Below, one piece after another: positions 52,482 to 63,255 of a stretch of 64,000 nt of DNA. Below the pieces are notes generated by a model. It was given only the letters and a program-made list of their open reading frames with translations. It was not told the DNA's origin and searched no databases. Both the position numbers and the translations under genes were made by a program. The first letter of the stretch is position 1; every line of letters starts with the position of its first letter. The DNA comes from Patagioenas fasciata (lineage: Eukaryota; Chordata; Aves; Columbiformes; Columbidae): the NCBI RefSeq assembly GCF_037038585.1, contig NC_092525.1, positions 29,910,367-29,974,366 of the forward strand. Reading direction: 5' to 3'.

Positions 52482-53485
52482 GTAAGTATATTGTACTATC
52501 TAATGTCACTATATTTTTGAGAGCAAACAGCTCACAGTGTGAGGGGAGGAGGGAGGAATGGGGAGAAAATAAGACAACTCTTGGCTGATTTTATATGTGT
52601 AAATGTTCTATGAGGCTTTTGAGAATTTGATTCGTTGGACTTAATTCTGACAGTTACAGATGTAGTGGTTCTCTGAGCCTTGAAAGCTAAGGCAACCCTG
52701 AGAGAGGGCAAGTTGTCCAAAAAGGGTTATAGATTTAGGATAATCAAGCTCTGGGTTTACTTTTTCCCCATTTCCAGGCAATTTGAGAGGAGGCTTTGTT
52801 GAGTGGTAAAGAGAAAGGGCAGGGATTGCCTGTGACTGGTAGTGGTTCCTTTTCATGTTTTAACCCAGTACACATAAACAGAATTGCACAGAGCTGTATT
52901 TGGTGGTGTGAAGCGGAAGAGTGTGCATATGTAAGTATCTGATCTGTGCAGGTTTCCTGAGATCTGTGCATGCCTTTAGGTACTGGAGTTGGTGTTTAGA
53001 GGTACCTCAGTGCTCATGCAAAGCCCGTTTGGCTCTTATTCTGCAATGAAGTGGGCTACAAGATTATCCAGTCCTCCTTCCCTCTCTCCTCTCTGGTAGG
53101 AGGGCTGGGGTAAAAACTGGTATTTACTGCCTGTCAGCAGAGCTGTTCTAGAGGCTACTGAGAAGTGTGGGGAGGCAGGGGAGAGGCAGAATGACTCATG
53201 AATCTCACTCAAGTAATTCTGCTTAGTACTCCATGGCTTAGTTTGGAGTGTGCATCATTCTGGTCTTAAGCAGAAGTACATCTTGTGCTTAGCAAAGTTG
53301 TCCCTGGCATGTGCCTGTGGGAGTCTCTTACCCAAGCTGCACTGGTGGTCACAGTCCTTTGCTGCCCTTTGGCTGGGCCCAGGGCTCATTGTGTTGGTGG
53401 GGAACCCACCAAGTGTGTGTGCGCCTCTGTGGTCATTGCTGGAGTCATCCCTTGAATCCCCTCAGTATTTGAACAGTCGCCTGCC

Positions 53486-53535
53486 TATACATGTGTGTGT
53501 GTGCATGCGCATATATACATATGTATATATATGTG
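53486..53535. repeat. 50-bp alternating purine-pyrimidine tract
   Basis: A perfect alternation of pyrimidine and purine: a GT-rich part, then GCATGCGCAT, then TATATA-rich units. It combines microsatellite-like units with several palindromes (CATATG, GCATGC, ATATAT). Confidence 0.92.
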
Positions 53536-56500
53536 ATTGTGTGTTGCTTTTAAGCATATATTTAATAAGCTTACTTCTAGTTCCTGATTAATCTGGAAAC
53601 TGATACTTGCCAACATGGCAAAGATCCCAACCCCATCCACAGACAGTGTGCCAACTCTGCTTCTGAGTATGGCTTTAGAAGTAGTTGCTTAAAATCTGCA
53701 GCACTGACAGTAACATTTACCAAAAATTCCTTGTGAGTGATGTCTGTTTAAGAGATGTGGATCATCAGTTAGTACAAGAAAGTGTTATCTGCAAATAGGA
53801 GATGAGCAATAAAATTCTATTCTAACTTGAGGCAAGTGTAAGACTCCTAATAGTATTGTCTTTATTTGGGGAGATATCTAAGGCTTTGCTTCACTGAAAC
53901 ATACCTCTAAATTTGGCACAAGCTATTTTAGAAAATATTCAGCATTCTTCATTTTAATTGCTCCTATTTTTCTCATCCATCTGTAAAGTTGGATTTCCAC
54001 TGTTGCTATGAGTCACAGTAACTAAAGGAAACCAACTGTTCAGCTACTGCAAAGCAGGAAGGAAAATAATATTAATAGATTTTAAAAAACAAATGTAGAC
54101 ATTAGTAAGGTGTAATACCTAGTTTCAATGGCTTTTTATATAAGCAAGAGTATTTTATGCAAACTTTGTCGTGTCTGTGGTCAATATGCAGTTAGCAACA
54201 TCAAAAATTAAAACCGCTGTGATCTATTTCATGAGTTCATAATCTTTCAGTAACTTCGAAAATAAATATATCCTATGTCATTACTATATCACTGCATGAT
54301 GCATGACACTGTCATCAATTAACTATAGCACTATGAACCATTCTTAGAATTTCTGAATTCCTATAGGCTGCCTAATAAAATTATTTGCTAAGATGTATCA
54401 ACTGAGTTGTAGAGTCTGCAAATTTTTGTCCTTGATGCAATATTGGGGGATTATTATTTATTTATTGTTTTTTAATCCTGTTGCATGGTTGCAACTAAAA
54501 ATACTGTTTACACACCAGGGAAAGAAATTCTATGTTCCAATATTTGGGGTCTCATCCTGATACTGTCATGATGTTTATCAGGATAGTTTGCCTTGAACAA
54601 CAACTTTCTCATCGTTATTCATTGGAGTAGAAGATTTAAACAGAGCCTACTCTTTGTATAAGCTGTGGTACAACAGTTATTGAAAGTATGGACATAAAGG
54701 CTTCCATGGATTACTCAGCTAGTATTTCCTGAGCATATAATCTCTGATACAGAATGTGCTTTCTTTTTGGTTAACAGAAATTTTTGGGAGGGGGGCAGAT
54801 TGCTACAGAAGCCTCCCTGAACATTTCAGCCAGCTGTGCAAAAAACCACAAGCTTAAAGACATAAGCAGACAGCAAGCTGATCCAGAGTCCTTGCTCTCT
54901 GAGCGGGCAACAAAAACAATGTCAGAATTGGGTGATTTCACCCATCAATCCACTTAAAGCTTATGCTTTATCTGATAATTCCCCTATCTTGTTCCATTTA
55001 AGTGGAACCATGTCCTTATCACCTAGCAGCTGTGCATATTGTCTTGTTAACAATAGCTTCTTTTTTCATCTAAGTTCTTGAGTCTTCCTTTTTCCCCTCC
55101 CCTCCCCTCTTTTGAGAGTGGGTGGCTGCTATGGTAACTCTGAATTCCCCTCCTGCTGGAAGTACAGTCTTTTTCAAACGGTTGTATTGCTAATATTTAG
55201 ACCTCTCTGTAATGTTTACCTCCATTACTTTCCCTCAGTACCTATCAAGAAAGACTTAACAATGGAAATGTTGAATGGCAGCACTATGGTTAGTCTCTAC
55301 CCTGCTCCAAACCCAGGCACTTTCAAGGATGCATTACCTGTCTTCTTTAGACTTGTAGGTTTGTTTTATTAGTGTACCAGAGTCTTCAAAATGAACTACT
55401 GTAAATCTGTTCCAGAATCTCTAACCAAGTTGGCTGCTACCTGGATTTCTCCTTAGATGTCTACTCAACTTGTCTTAGATCTTTTGTTTGCTTGCTTTTT
55501 CTTGAATTACATTAATAAGTTGACTGCGTCAGCTTTCACTTCTTTTCAGTATTGGAATTCACCCTTTCTCAGCTGAAATACTACCTGCTAACATAGGTAT
55601 TAAGGCAAACACTGCAAGTTTATTAAGTTAAATGTAATTGTATAAGCCACATTTTCATATGCATATAATGACACAGCTTGGACAATTAGAGATATATTTT
55701 GAAGCTGCGAAGTATGCAGATACTTGTTTTTTTTCCACAACTGAGACACAGAAAGGAAAAGTCATGGGTCTTTTTTTGGTAGTGATATATGAGGATTTAG
55801 TCAGTCTATTACCATGGATTTAAATAAAAGACTTGTGATTAACAGTTGTCCTTTGGTGCTGCAGATCTAGGTCATTGCTAGTTGTAGTTCAAGACAAATT
55901 TCAATTAGTTCTGTAAATGTTTACTTTTTATTGTGTTATTGCATTTGACAAGAACAGTTGGCAGCCAACCCATCTGTAGGGTAGTGTTTGAACTTAGTGT
56001 TACCACATACATTTCAGACTTGCTTTGGATTTGTAATGACAAAGGAGCAGGTTTAATGTCTTGATAACTGACATATCCCTTAGGTCTGTAGGTTGCTTTT
56101 GCTGCTTTGTGCTGTGAACCCTGGACCTCAGCTACAGCCTCAGGCAGGGCTGGCAGGTAAAGCTGACAAATAATTTTCTCCTCTCTGCAGAGCTTTTTTT
56201 GGGCTCCTGATCATCTTTACTGCAAGGCTTTTGCTCTTGGGCTTCTACTGTATCTTGTTTGCTGTTGCTCTGTTTATGAGTCACTGGGAAAAGACAGCAA
56301 GGCAGTCTGGGTCACAGTGCTGGTAACATGGGGACATTCTGCTTAGTGTCACTCTTTGATCCTGTCTTTAGGTGTTGGCCTGGTGTCATTTCACCTCTCC
56401 TTCACCTTTAAGTGACTGTCCATTTTTTGTTAGGAAATTAAAGAATTAAAGGATTTTTTTTGGCTGCTTTTCAGCGGCAGTATTAGGAAAGTGGAATTTC

Positions 56501-59500
56501 TTTTCAGTATCTGGTGAAACAAATAAAAGAATCCCTTGATTCTAATTTTACAACATATATTATGGGCTTTATACATGGGGTGTTTTGGTTACTTTCAGGC
56601 TGAATAGTAAAAGAACATTACAATTCGGTCCAGGGATTTATCTAAAGACCTCTAGATATTTCTTGTCAGTCAGTTCTTCATTACAATATAATTGCTCAAG
56701 ATAATGACCTCTGCAGACTGAATCAGCTTTAATTAATATTTGGGTGCATCTAACAGTCCTGGTACACTGAAAGATACCTCTTTCCTTCTGCAGTTGTTTA
56801 GAGCTAGAGCTGTGGGGATCATATAGTGGAAAACATCCAGCATTTCTAGAGCTTTCTCTTCATTTTTGCCAACCCAGACCCCTGACTTTCAAAGCCAATT
56901 TTTGTCTAGGGTCATCAGTAACTACTGCAAAACTTATGGAGAAAGCAGGAGGAGGCTTCAAAAGCACTAAAAAAAAATCTTCAGTGGGCAGTTGCAGAAA
57001 GGCCCAGATGATTTGGGAATATGACTGTGGTTTGATGTGGAAATGGTTTGCCCCAATAATTATTAATCAAGAAATCTGAAGATTGTCAAACAGTATTCTA
57101 ACATTGAATCTGGATATAGATTACCATCCACTATAGCCCACTACTTTTTCAGCTTTTTGATCTCCAAGTATCTCTTTTCTTGTAGATATGATGAATATTG
57201 AAAGTTGTGCATTCCTCAGGTAGAACATCCGTAACATTATTTATATTACTTTAATAGTTCAAGGCTCTTTCCTTAATGATAGCGCAGTATAAAAGCAAAA
57301 CAAAGCATGAGATACTTCATATTTGGCGCACTGCCTGGGATAGGTGCCCATACAGTGATTCCTCTTTCTGCTTGTCACTTGATGAGTCATTATTCTCTGC
57401 CCACTAACGGACTGGTCTGTCTCTTTGTCAGTCCCTCAGACCATCTGCTTCAGGGAGGACTGAAACAGCAAGTACAGAGAGGATCTTCCTCCCTGCATCC
57501 CTGGGCCCCAGGCTGATGAAATCAGCTGGGAAAATTAACCTCCCTCCCAGCTGGTGCACCCAGACTGATGACTAGCTCCACTCTAACTAAAATGGGACTC
57601 TGGGACCTGTTACATGTGTGTTTGTGTGCATGGAAGTTGGTGTGAATGAGCCTAGAGACAGCTGAAAGAAGATGACTAGGAAGAGTTTGCAGCACAGCCC
57701 ACGAGGCCACTTTGTCCTGCAACTGACATACAATTGCTGTTCTTCTCTTACATGTTTTGGAATATTTTTTTTTTTCACTAGAGTTAGGACATATTTCACA
57801 TGAGTCAGATTTGCAACAAGACACTTTTGAAAGCTTTCCCAGTATAAGTTAAGTGCCAACACTATGATTGTTCCTTATATTACGATCTGAAACAGTCATG
57901 TCAGGAATCTCACAGGTTGCTTTGTCTTTGGTGGCGATTCCAACTCTTTCAAATACATATTTTCAAAACAACTTCAATTAAAGTTTTTTCTTTCAATTTA
58001 TGAGGTTCTCTGACGACTTCACTTCTAGCATCTTGAAGACTGAAGGTGAAATGCTTGCATTTTCCTGCAAATTTAGTGATTGTTATACAGAACGGTCAGA
58101 TAACATTGACTTCCTTATATGACTCTGACAGTGTCTATTTGCTGGTACCTTCTTTCTATCTTTTCATACTAAAATCTTATTTCAGGGAAAAGGAAAAGCA
58201 ATAACAGCAGTTCTTCAAGAGACAATTCACCGCTGATCTGATGTTGCAGGAGAATGTACAGCCTGCAAAACTAATGCCAATTACTGTATCAATCCTTGAC
58301 CTTATGTACAAAATCCAACTGCTGTTGGTTTTGTTGTTGACTAAGTTAAAAGATTTTTTTAATTAGATTCCTTTTCTCCAAACGTCTGTTCTTGAAAGGA
58401 ACTGAGATGGGCTTGTTCAGTAAACATTTTTAACCATGTAAGAATGTATATTGTCATTCATTCTCACTAATGTTTTAAATCACTGAGCTATTTTCCTTTG
58501 TTGATACTGCATTTAATATTTATGAAAAGTAAGAGAAGAAAAATCCTGTCATCTTTTTAAGAGGTTTATTCTTTGTTGATTACTGACTGTTCTGGTTTAT
58601 AGCTTTTCTTCCAGAATCAAGAAGAAAACTACTGCTTAATCATATTTCATGCTTAATGCGAATCAGGTCTTTGACTGAGTTGGCTGTGTTAATATATCGT
58701 ACTAGAGCTACAAGAGGTCAAGTTTAAAAATGGACATCTATGAATCCTGCCTTGAAAGAGTCTACCTTTGCCATGTAGAGTTTTGCAAATATACAGAGTT
58801 TTTGCTACAGTGTTTCAGTTTATCGTGTTTCTATTGTTTCTTTAATGTATGTTTTAGTCTATTCTTAACATCAGTGATGTTTGTTTGTTAAAGAAAAGAC
58901 AGAAATGGTGCCTATGCTGGCAAAACCCACATGTTATTGTAAATAATGTGATGACCAGGCATGATCATCTTGACTGCACATGTAGGAAGGGACTCAGCAA
59001 ATGGAGGTCATTATTATTCCATGAGGCACAGCATGAATCTGCAGTTGGTTCATCCTACTAAGTGCTTTGTCTGAGTAGGGATTTGAAGGACATGCTTGAT
59101 TGTGGAAAGATTACAAAAATACTCTGGAGAGCACTTTTCAGTTTAGCTTTATATTAAAAATGTTGAAGTTTGACTGAAGTACTGCAGAATCAAGTGTTGA
59201 TATTATAAAGTGTTTTAACTTCATAAAAATGGACATAATCATTTTGGTGATTACCAGGTGGTGTAGGTAACTGAAATATATCAAGACATGCCTTAAGGAA
59301 ACTACACTCTTTTTTAGTTAACTTTTCCTTCTTGATAGTAATTTTGATTTAATATGCCACAAAGCAGAATTAAATGCAAGATAGCTTCCTGCCAACTTCC
59401 CTGTTTCAACTTCACCCAAGCTTTGCTTAAAATTTGATGACCTTGCTGCGTATTCAAAATACTGGAATATTTTCCCCAGCACCGGACATTCTCACATGTG

Positions 59501-59803
59501 TGAATGTGGATAAAGGTGGTGTATCCTGTAGTATGGTGAAACTCACTAAAATGGAGGGTTGCCGAGTAACTCAGTATGCACTACTCTTTCTGTAGCCTAA
59601 GAAAACCAGTGGGGCTAAAAAGCTGGAAATTAAAGTTCCAGTTGTTTTATCAGCGTTCCATGTGGTAAGAGTAACTCACTGAAGAGAGCCCTCAAAAATA
59701 TAATGAGCTAAACTAAAAGGATAGTCAGCAAAGGGAGAAACGCTGCTTCTTAAATGGTCTAGGAAGAAGAGAGGAGAAATATGATTTGGAGATACACCCC
59801 CAA

Positions 59804-59821
59804 TTTTTTTTTTTTTTTTTT
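59804..59821 (+). repeat. Poly-T tract, 18 bases
   Basis: An uninterrupted T run in PLPPR5 intron 3. Confidence 0.93.
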
Positions 59822-61265
59822 AAACCTTTGCTCTGTCTGGATTAATTAAAAGTTTGCTGCTAGTTTACTGTTCATCACATAAGGTACACTGAAGATGTAT
59901 GTGTTGCAGTATTTTTAAACTTAAGCTTTGATTTGTCCTCTAGGCTGTGGATCTTTCTCTAGTGTTTTGAACAAAATTACTGGCAGATGTTGCTCTTTTC
60001 AGACAAGCTCTGACCACTACTTCCTTCACTTATCATAACTTCCTAAACTTCTTCCTGAGTGGATTATTGCAGCACTTCATAACTGATTGCACAGTAAATT
60101 CAGCTGAAGTTTCAGACAGTACAAAAAACCACAAAGGACCACCCAGTTGTTGGCCAAAAAGGTAGTGGTTCTTTGATGCATATTCATCCGTTTCCCTTTG
60201 CAGTTCAAAGTGATGGCGTTATGCACTTGGAAGTCTCTAGTGAAAGTCTATAGAAAATATCTGCATTCTTCAACCTAAAAACTTCAACTCTTAGTCTAAA
60301 TGTGAAGGGTTTAGGGATTTCAGTGGTTTAATTGCAGAAATATCTTCTGCAGAAAGTAAATAGTTTTTCCTCAAAAATCTTGTTAGTTGAAGTATAATTT
60401 TTCAGGGGGGGAGCTTTCAACAAAATGGAAATTGAAAGCTTTGGTATTTGTTTCTTCCATTGACCCATCAGAATTCGGAAAGTGCTGGCTTAAACCTAGT
60501 AGTCAGTAATGCACCCTTAGGGCAGAAGAGCTGCTCTGTCATCAGGCAGTGCTTTTAATTCAGTCCTATTGCACAGGGAGAGTCAGCCTGCAAGCAGGGC
60601 AGATTGATTTGCTGGAGTTTGATGCATAAAAGGTTCTGCATTTAGATTGGTTTGTGTGCTGGGAGTGCCTGGTACTGAACATCCTCAGTCACCGTCTGTG
60701 AAGTACAGGGGTGCATTGGTTCAGCACTGGTTGAAACTATCACACATGGTTTATAAAAGTAGATTCTGGCATTTAGTTCAATTTTCACTGCTTTTTGACA
60801 AGTCTCTAGTTAGTCACATGGAGGAGTTGTGTATGGGGAGGAAAGACATTTGCTAATAAAAACAAGGCCTTGATGTATCCCCTCTCAGGGGAAAGATCTT
60901 TCTCTATTATTGTCAACACTGCACAGTGAAAATTTGTTCAGTCTCTGTACCTCTATGCAGGAATAAACACATAGATTGGGAGTAATGGAATAGGATTGTG
61001 TAATGCGCCTGTTCTTTTGGGGGCTTTCCAGGTTCACATAAAATGTAATTTTGTTGTATGGTCTAATTCTTTTTCTGTATCCCAAGGAAAAGGGTGTGGT
61101 AACTTTATCTAGTGCTCTTTCATGTTTCTTTACACGTCCCCTGCCCCCCCGCCAAAAAAAAAGGACAAATACACATAGTCTAGTCAAGCAAAATGTAGAG
61201 ATTTTATTCACCAATTAGTGGGAGATATCCATCAGTCTTATGCTTTCTTCCTTTCTGATTTTCAG

Positions 61266-61442
61266 ATGTATATCACCAACACAGTAAAAGCCAGAGGAAC
61301 AAGGCTTGCAAAACCTGTTCTGTGTTTGGGCTTAATGTGCTTGGCTTTCCTTACTGGAATCAACAGAGTAGCAGAGTATCGAAATCACTGGTCAGATGTA
61401 ATAGCAGGATTTGTAATTGGAATATCTATAGCAGTATTTTTG
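61266..61442 (+). CDS. PLPPR5: PLPPR5 coding exon 4 (residues 206-264)
   Basis: The acceptor is TTCTGATTTTCAG ending at 61265 and the donor is GTAAGT at 61443; the exon is 177 nt, phase 0 at both ends. It starts with MYITNTVKARGTRLAKP, the end of helix 4 and a basic loop, followed by helix 5 (about 219-237). The third phosphatase motif follows as NRVAEYRNHWSDV (238-250). It keeps the His246 and Asp249 of the family pattern but has Asn in place of Ser at its first position. The exon ends inside helix 6 (GFVIGISIAVFL). Reading through the donor would add nine residues and then a stop at 61464-61466. Confidence 0.96.
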
Positions 61443-62171
61443 GTAAGTGTGTATCTATGTTATTAATACTTCTGTTTGAAAAATCAGTGTATAACTTTGT
61501 ATCTCTTAAAAAAATATTGTCAGCCTTGACTTTTCAGACAACTAAATGACAAAAGAGGTGTTTTTAATTTTTGTTTCTAATTAAGTATCAGTTTTCTTAG
61601 TTATATTTACATACACTTGGAAACGTGAAGTCTAGAAAGGACTGATCAAATGATCTCTTTTGGCTTCCTTATCAACCAGATTGTAGCACTTGAACCAATA
61701 ATTTTTGCATCAAGCTCTCCTCTAAGCAACTCTATATCTTTCAGAATAACACCTAGTTATGATTTTGAGAATGAAGTATTAAGTTCAGTATAGTAATACC
61801 TACACCGATCAAAGAATAAGTAGCATTTCTTTTTTGGCTTTAAAGTAACCTTATTGAATTTATTTCATTCTCATTCAGCTTTGCATTGAAATGTTATGTT
61901 ATTCTGCATCAAAAAACCCTTGTTTAGCCTTTTTCTTTCTGGAATTGTGTTCCAAAACCAGATCGTTAGTCACAGCTCACAATGACTAGTATCTGTGTCA
62001 TAAAGCTGCCACTAATCTATTAGTTACCTTCACTGGTAACTTCAGTGCAAGACTATGGCATAGAATAGTCACTGCTGTTTACTGCCTGCAAGTTTGTCTG
62101 CATGGCAGCTTGTAATAGTGCTAAAAACACCTTTTGAATTTATTCCCCCATGAACACACTTTTGAGCTTGA

Positions 62172-62218
62172 TTCTTGGATCTCAAGGTCTTGATCTCAAG
62201 ATCTTGGATCTGAAGACT
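62172..62218. repeat. Three imperfect 14-bp tandem units
   Basis: The stretch contains TCTTGGATCTCAAG, GTCTTGATCTCAAG and ATCTTGGATCTGAAG in a row, differing by a few bases. It is also partly palindromic (CTTGATCTCAAG, CAAGATCTTG). Confidence 0.85.
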
Positions 62219-62362
62219 TGGTTTGGCTGAGAACTCTCACAGTAATGATTGAGGTGGGTGTTTTTACTCCTCTGAGAAATGTGAGTTGTAGCTTTCGGTC
62301 TTCTGTAAAATGTACCTGCTCGCACTTCCAAATATTCCCTTCCACACAAGGTGTCCAGGATT

Positions 62363-62415
62363 TATAAATTTGGTTGATTATTCTTTATTTTTTATTATAA
62401 ATTTGGTTGATTATT
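62363..62415. repeat. 20-bp perfect direct repeat
   Basis: TATAAATTTGGTTGATTATT occurs at 62363-62382 and again at 62396-62415, with a T-rich 13-bp spacer. Confidence 0.92.
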
Positions 62416-63135
62416 TGTAGGAAGTTTTCCCATTCTGTTTGTGCCCCTAAAATTATAAAAGAAAACAGAATAGAAATCTGTCCCAGCATTTTTCTTATAT
62501 ATTGTGAGAAATATTGCATAAACTCCTTTTAGTAGCATTGCAACAGATTTCTTTGTGTTGTGAGGAAAATACAATGGGCAAACATTGCAGCTCGGCTGTA
62601 TGTCTGAATTAGTAGAAACTCTAACTGGTATATATCATGTTGCTATATACTTGTGGGAGAATCACTGCTGCCCTGAGCAGTTTAGAATTCAAACTTGGGG
62701 ATGATCCTTGCCTTCTTGTTCTCCCTTTCTTATTCTCTGTTTGAGAAAGTCTTGGCTGCTCAAAGTTTAGGTGGTACTGGCCTTTCATAGAAATTGAAGG
62801 TTATTACCATATTCTGCTGCATGTGTTCTGGACATCTATTCATGACACAGCTAATAACTGGTATTCTATTATTCAGCTTAGGTAATGGATTTGCTTTTAG
62901 ATAGAGGGGTTTTTGATTCTCAGATGATGCATGTAACAATAAATTGGTTGAAAATCTTTTCTCTTGAAATATTAATTAAGGATTTTCTGTAAAACATGAA
63001 CTTCACATTTCTGTGTTTCTACTGTGAACTGTGACTAAAGGTGGTGTCAGTTCTGCCTAATTATGTATGACAGGATCAAAGCTTGAAAAATGAGTTGTTC
63101 CTTAGGTATTCTGTTTATCTTCTAATCTCTTCTAG

Positions 63136-63255
63136 GTTGTCTGTGTGGTAAATAACTTCAGAGGACGTCAGCCAGAACATGAACATTCTCATGTGGATAA
63201 TCTGGCCCAGATGCCCATGATCAGCATACCCCGAGTAGAAAGCCCTTTAGAAAAG
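63136..63255 (+). CDS. PLPPR5: PLPPR5 coding exon 5 (residues 265-304)
   Basis: The acceptor is CTCTTCTAG ending at 63135 and the donor is GTAATG at 63256; the exon is 120 nt, phase 0. It completes helix 6 (VVCVV) and encodes most of the cytoplasmic tail, including FRGRQPEHEHSHVDNLAQ and PMISIPRVESPLEK. The tail has a short acidic/histidine-rich patch and Ser/Pro sites. The final short exon, which in known PLPPR5 encodes roughly 15 more residues, was not found in the remaining 745 bases. Intron 5 therefore extends past the window. Reading through this donor gives an 11-residue alternative tail, described separately. Confidence 0.94.

Larger units (their letters stand above)
52482..61265 (+). 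other. PLPPR5: PLPPR5 intron 3
   Basis: An 8,784-bp phase-0 intron, mostly AT-rich and without recognised genes. It carries a 50-bp alternating purine-pyrimidine tract (53486-53535), T runs at 57765-57775 and 59804-59821, and adjacent C7 and A9 runs at 61144-61162 close to the exon 4 acceptor. Confidence 0.88.
61443..63135 (+). other. PLPPR5: PLPPR5 intron 4
   Basis: A 1,693-bp phase-0 intron with two local repeat clusters (62172-62218 and 62363-62415) and otherwise AT-rich unique sequence. Confidence 0.88.
29553..63255 (+). other. PLPPR5: PLPPR5 gene, coding span of exons 1-5 (last exon outside window)
   Basis: Five exons splice in frame to 304 codons (77; 44 plus one base; the remaining two bases of codon 122 plus 83 codons; 59; 40). 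Introns are about 20.0, 2.3, 8.8 and 1.7 kb, all GT-AG. The product looks like a six-pass membrane protein, with hydrophobic segments near residues 11-28, 63-87, 119-140, 195-213, 219-237 and 250-270. It belongs to the lipid phosphate phosphatase superfamily. The family motifs are degenerate: the PSGH motif reads PSKE (190-193), and the SRxxxxxHxxxD motif begins NR (238-239) but keeps His246 and Asp249. Known PLPPR proteins are brain-enriched, act at the plasma membrane and promote filopodia and neurite growth without clear phosphatase activity; that is family knowledge, not seen here. The human protein is about 321 residues, so roughly 15-17 C-terminal residues are missing. Confidence 0.95.

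Noticed and set aside
55112..55372. 86-codon + frame in intron 3 with hydrophobic residues
   Set aside because: It resembles no PLPPR5 exon, and the phases of the neighbouring exons already join perfectly without it.
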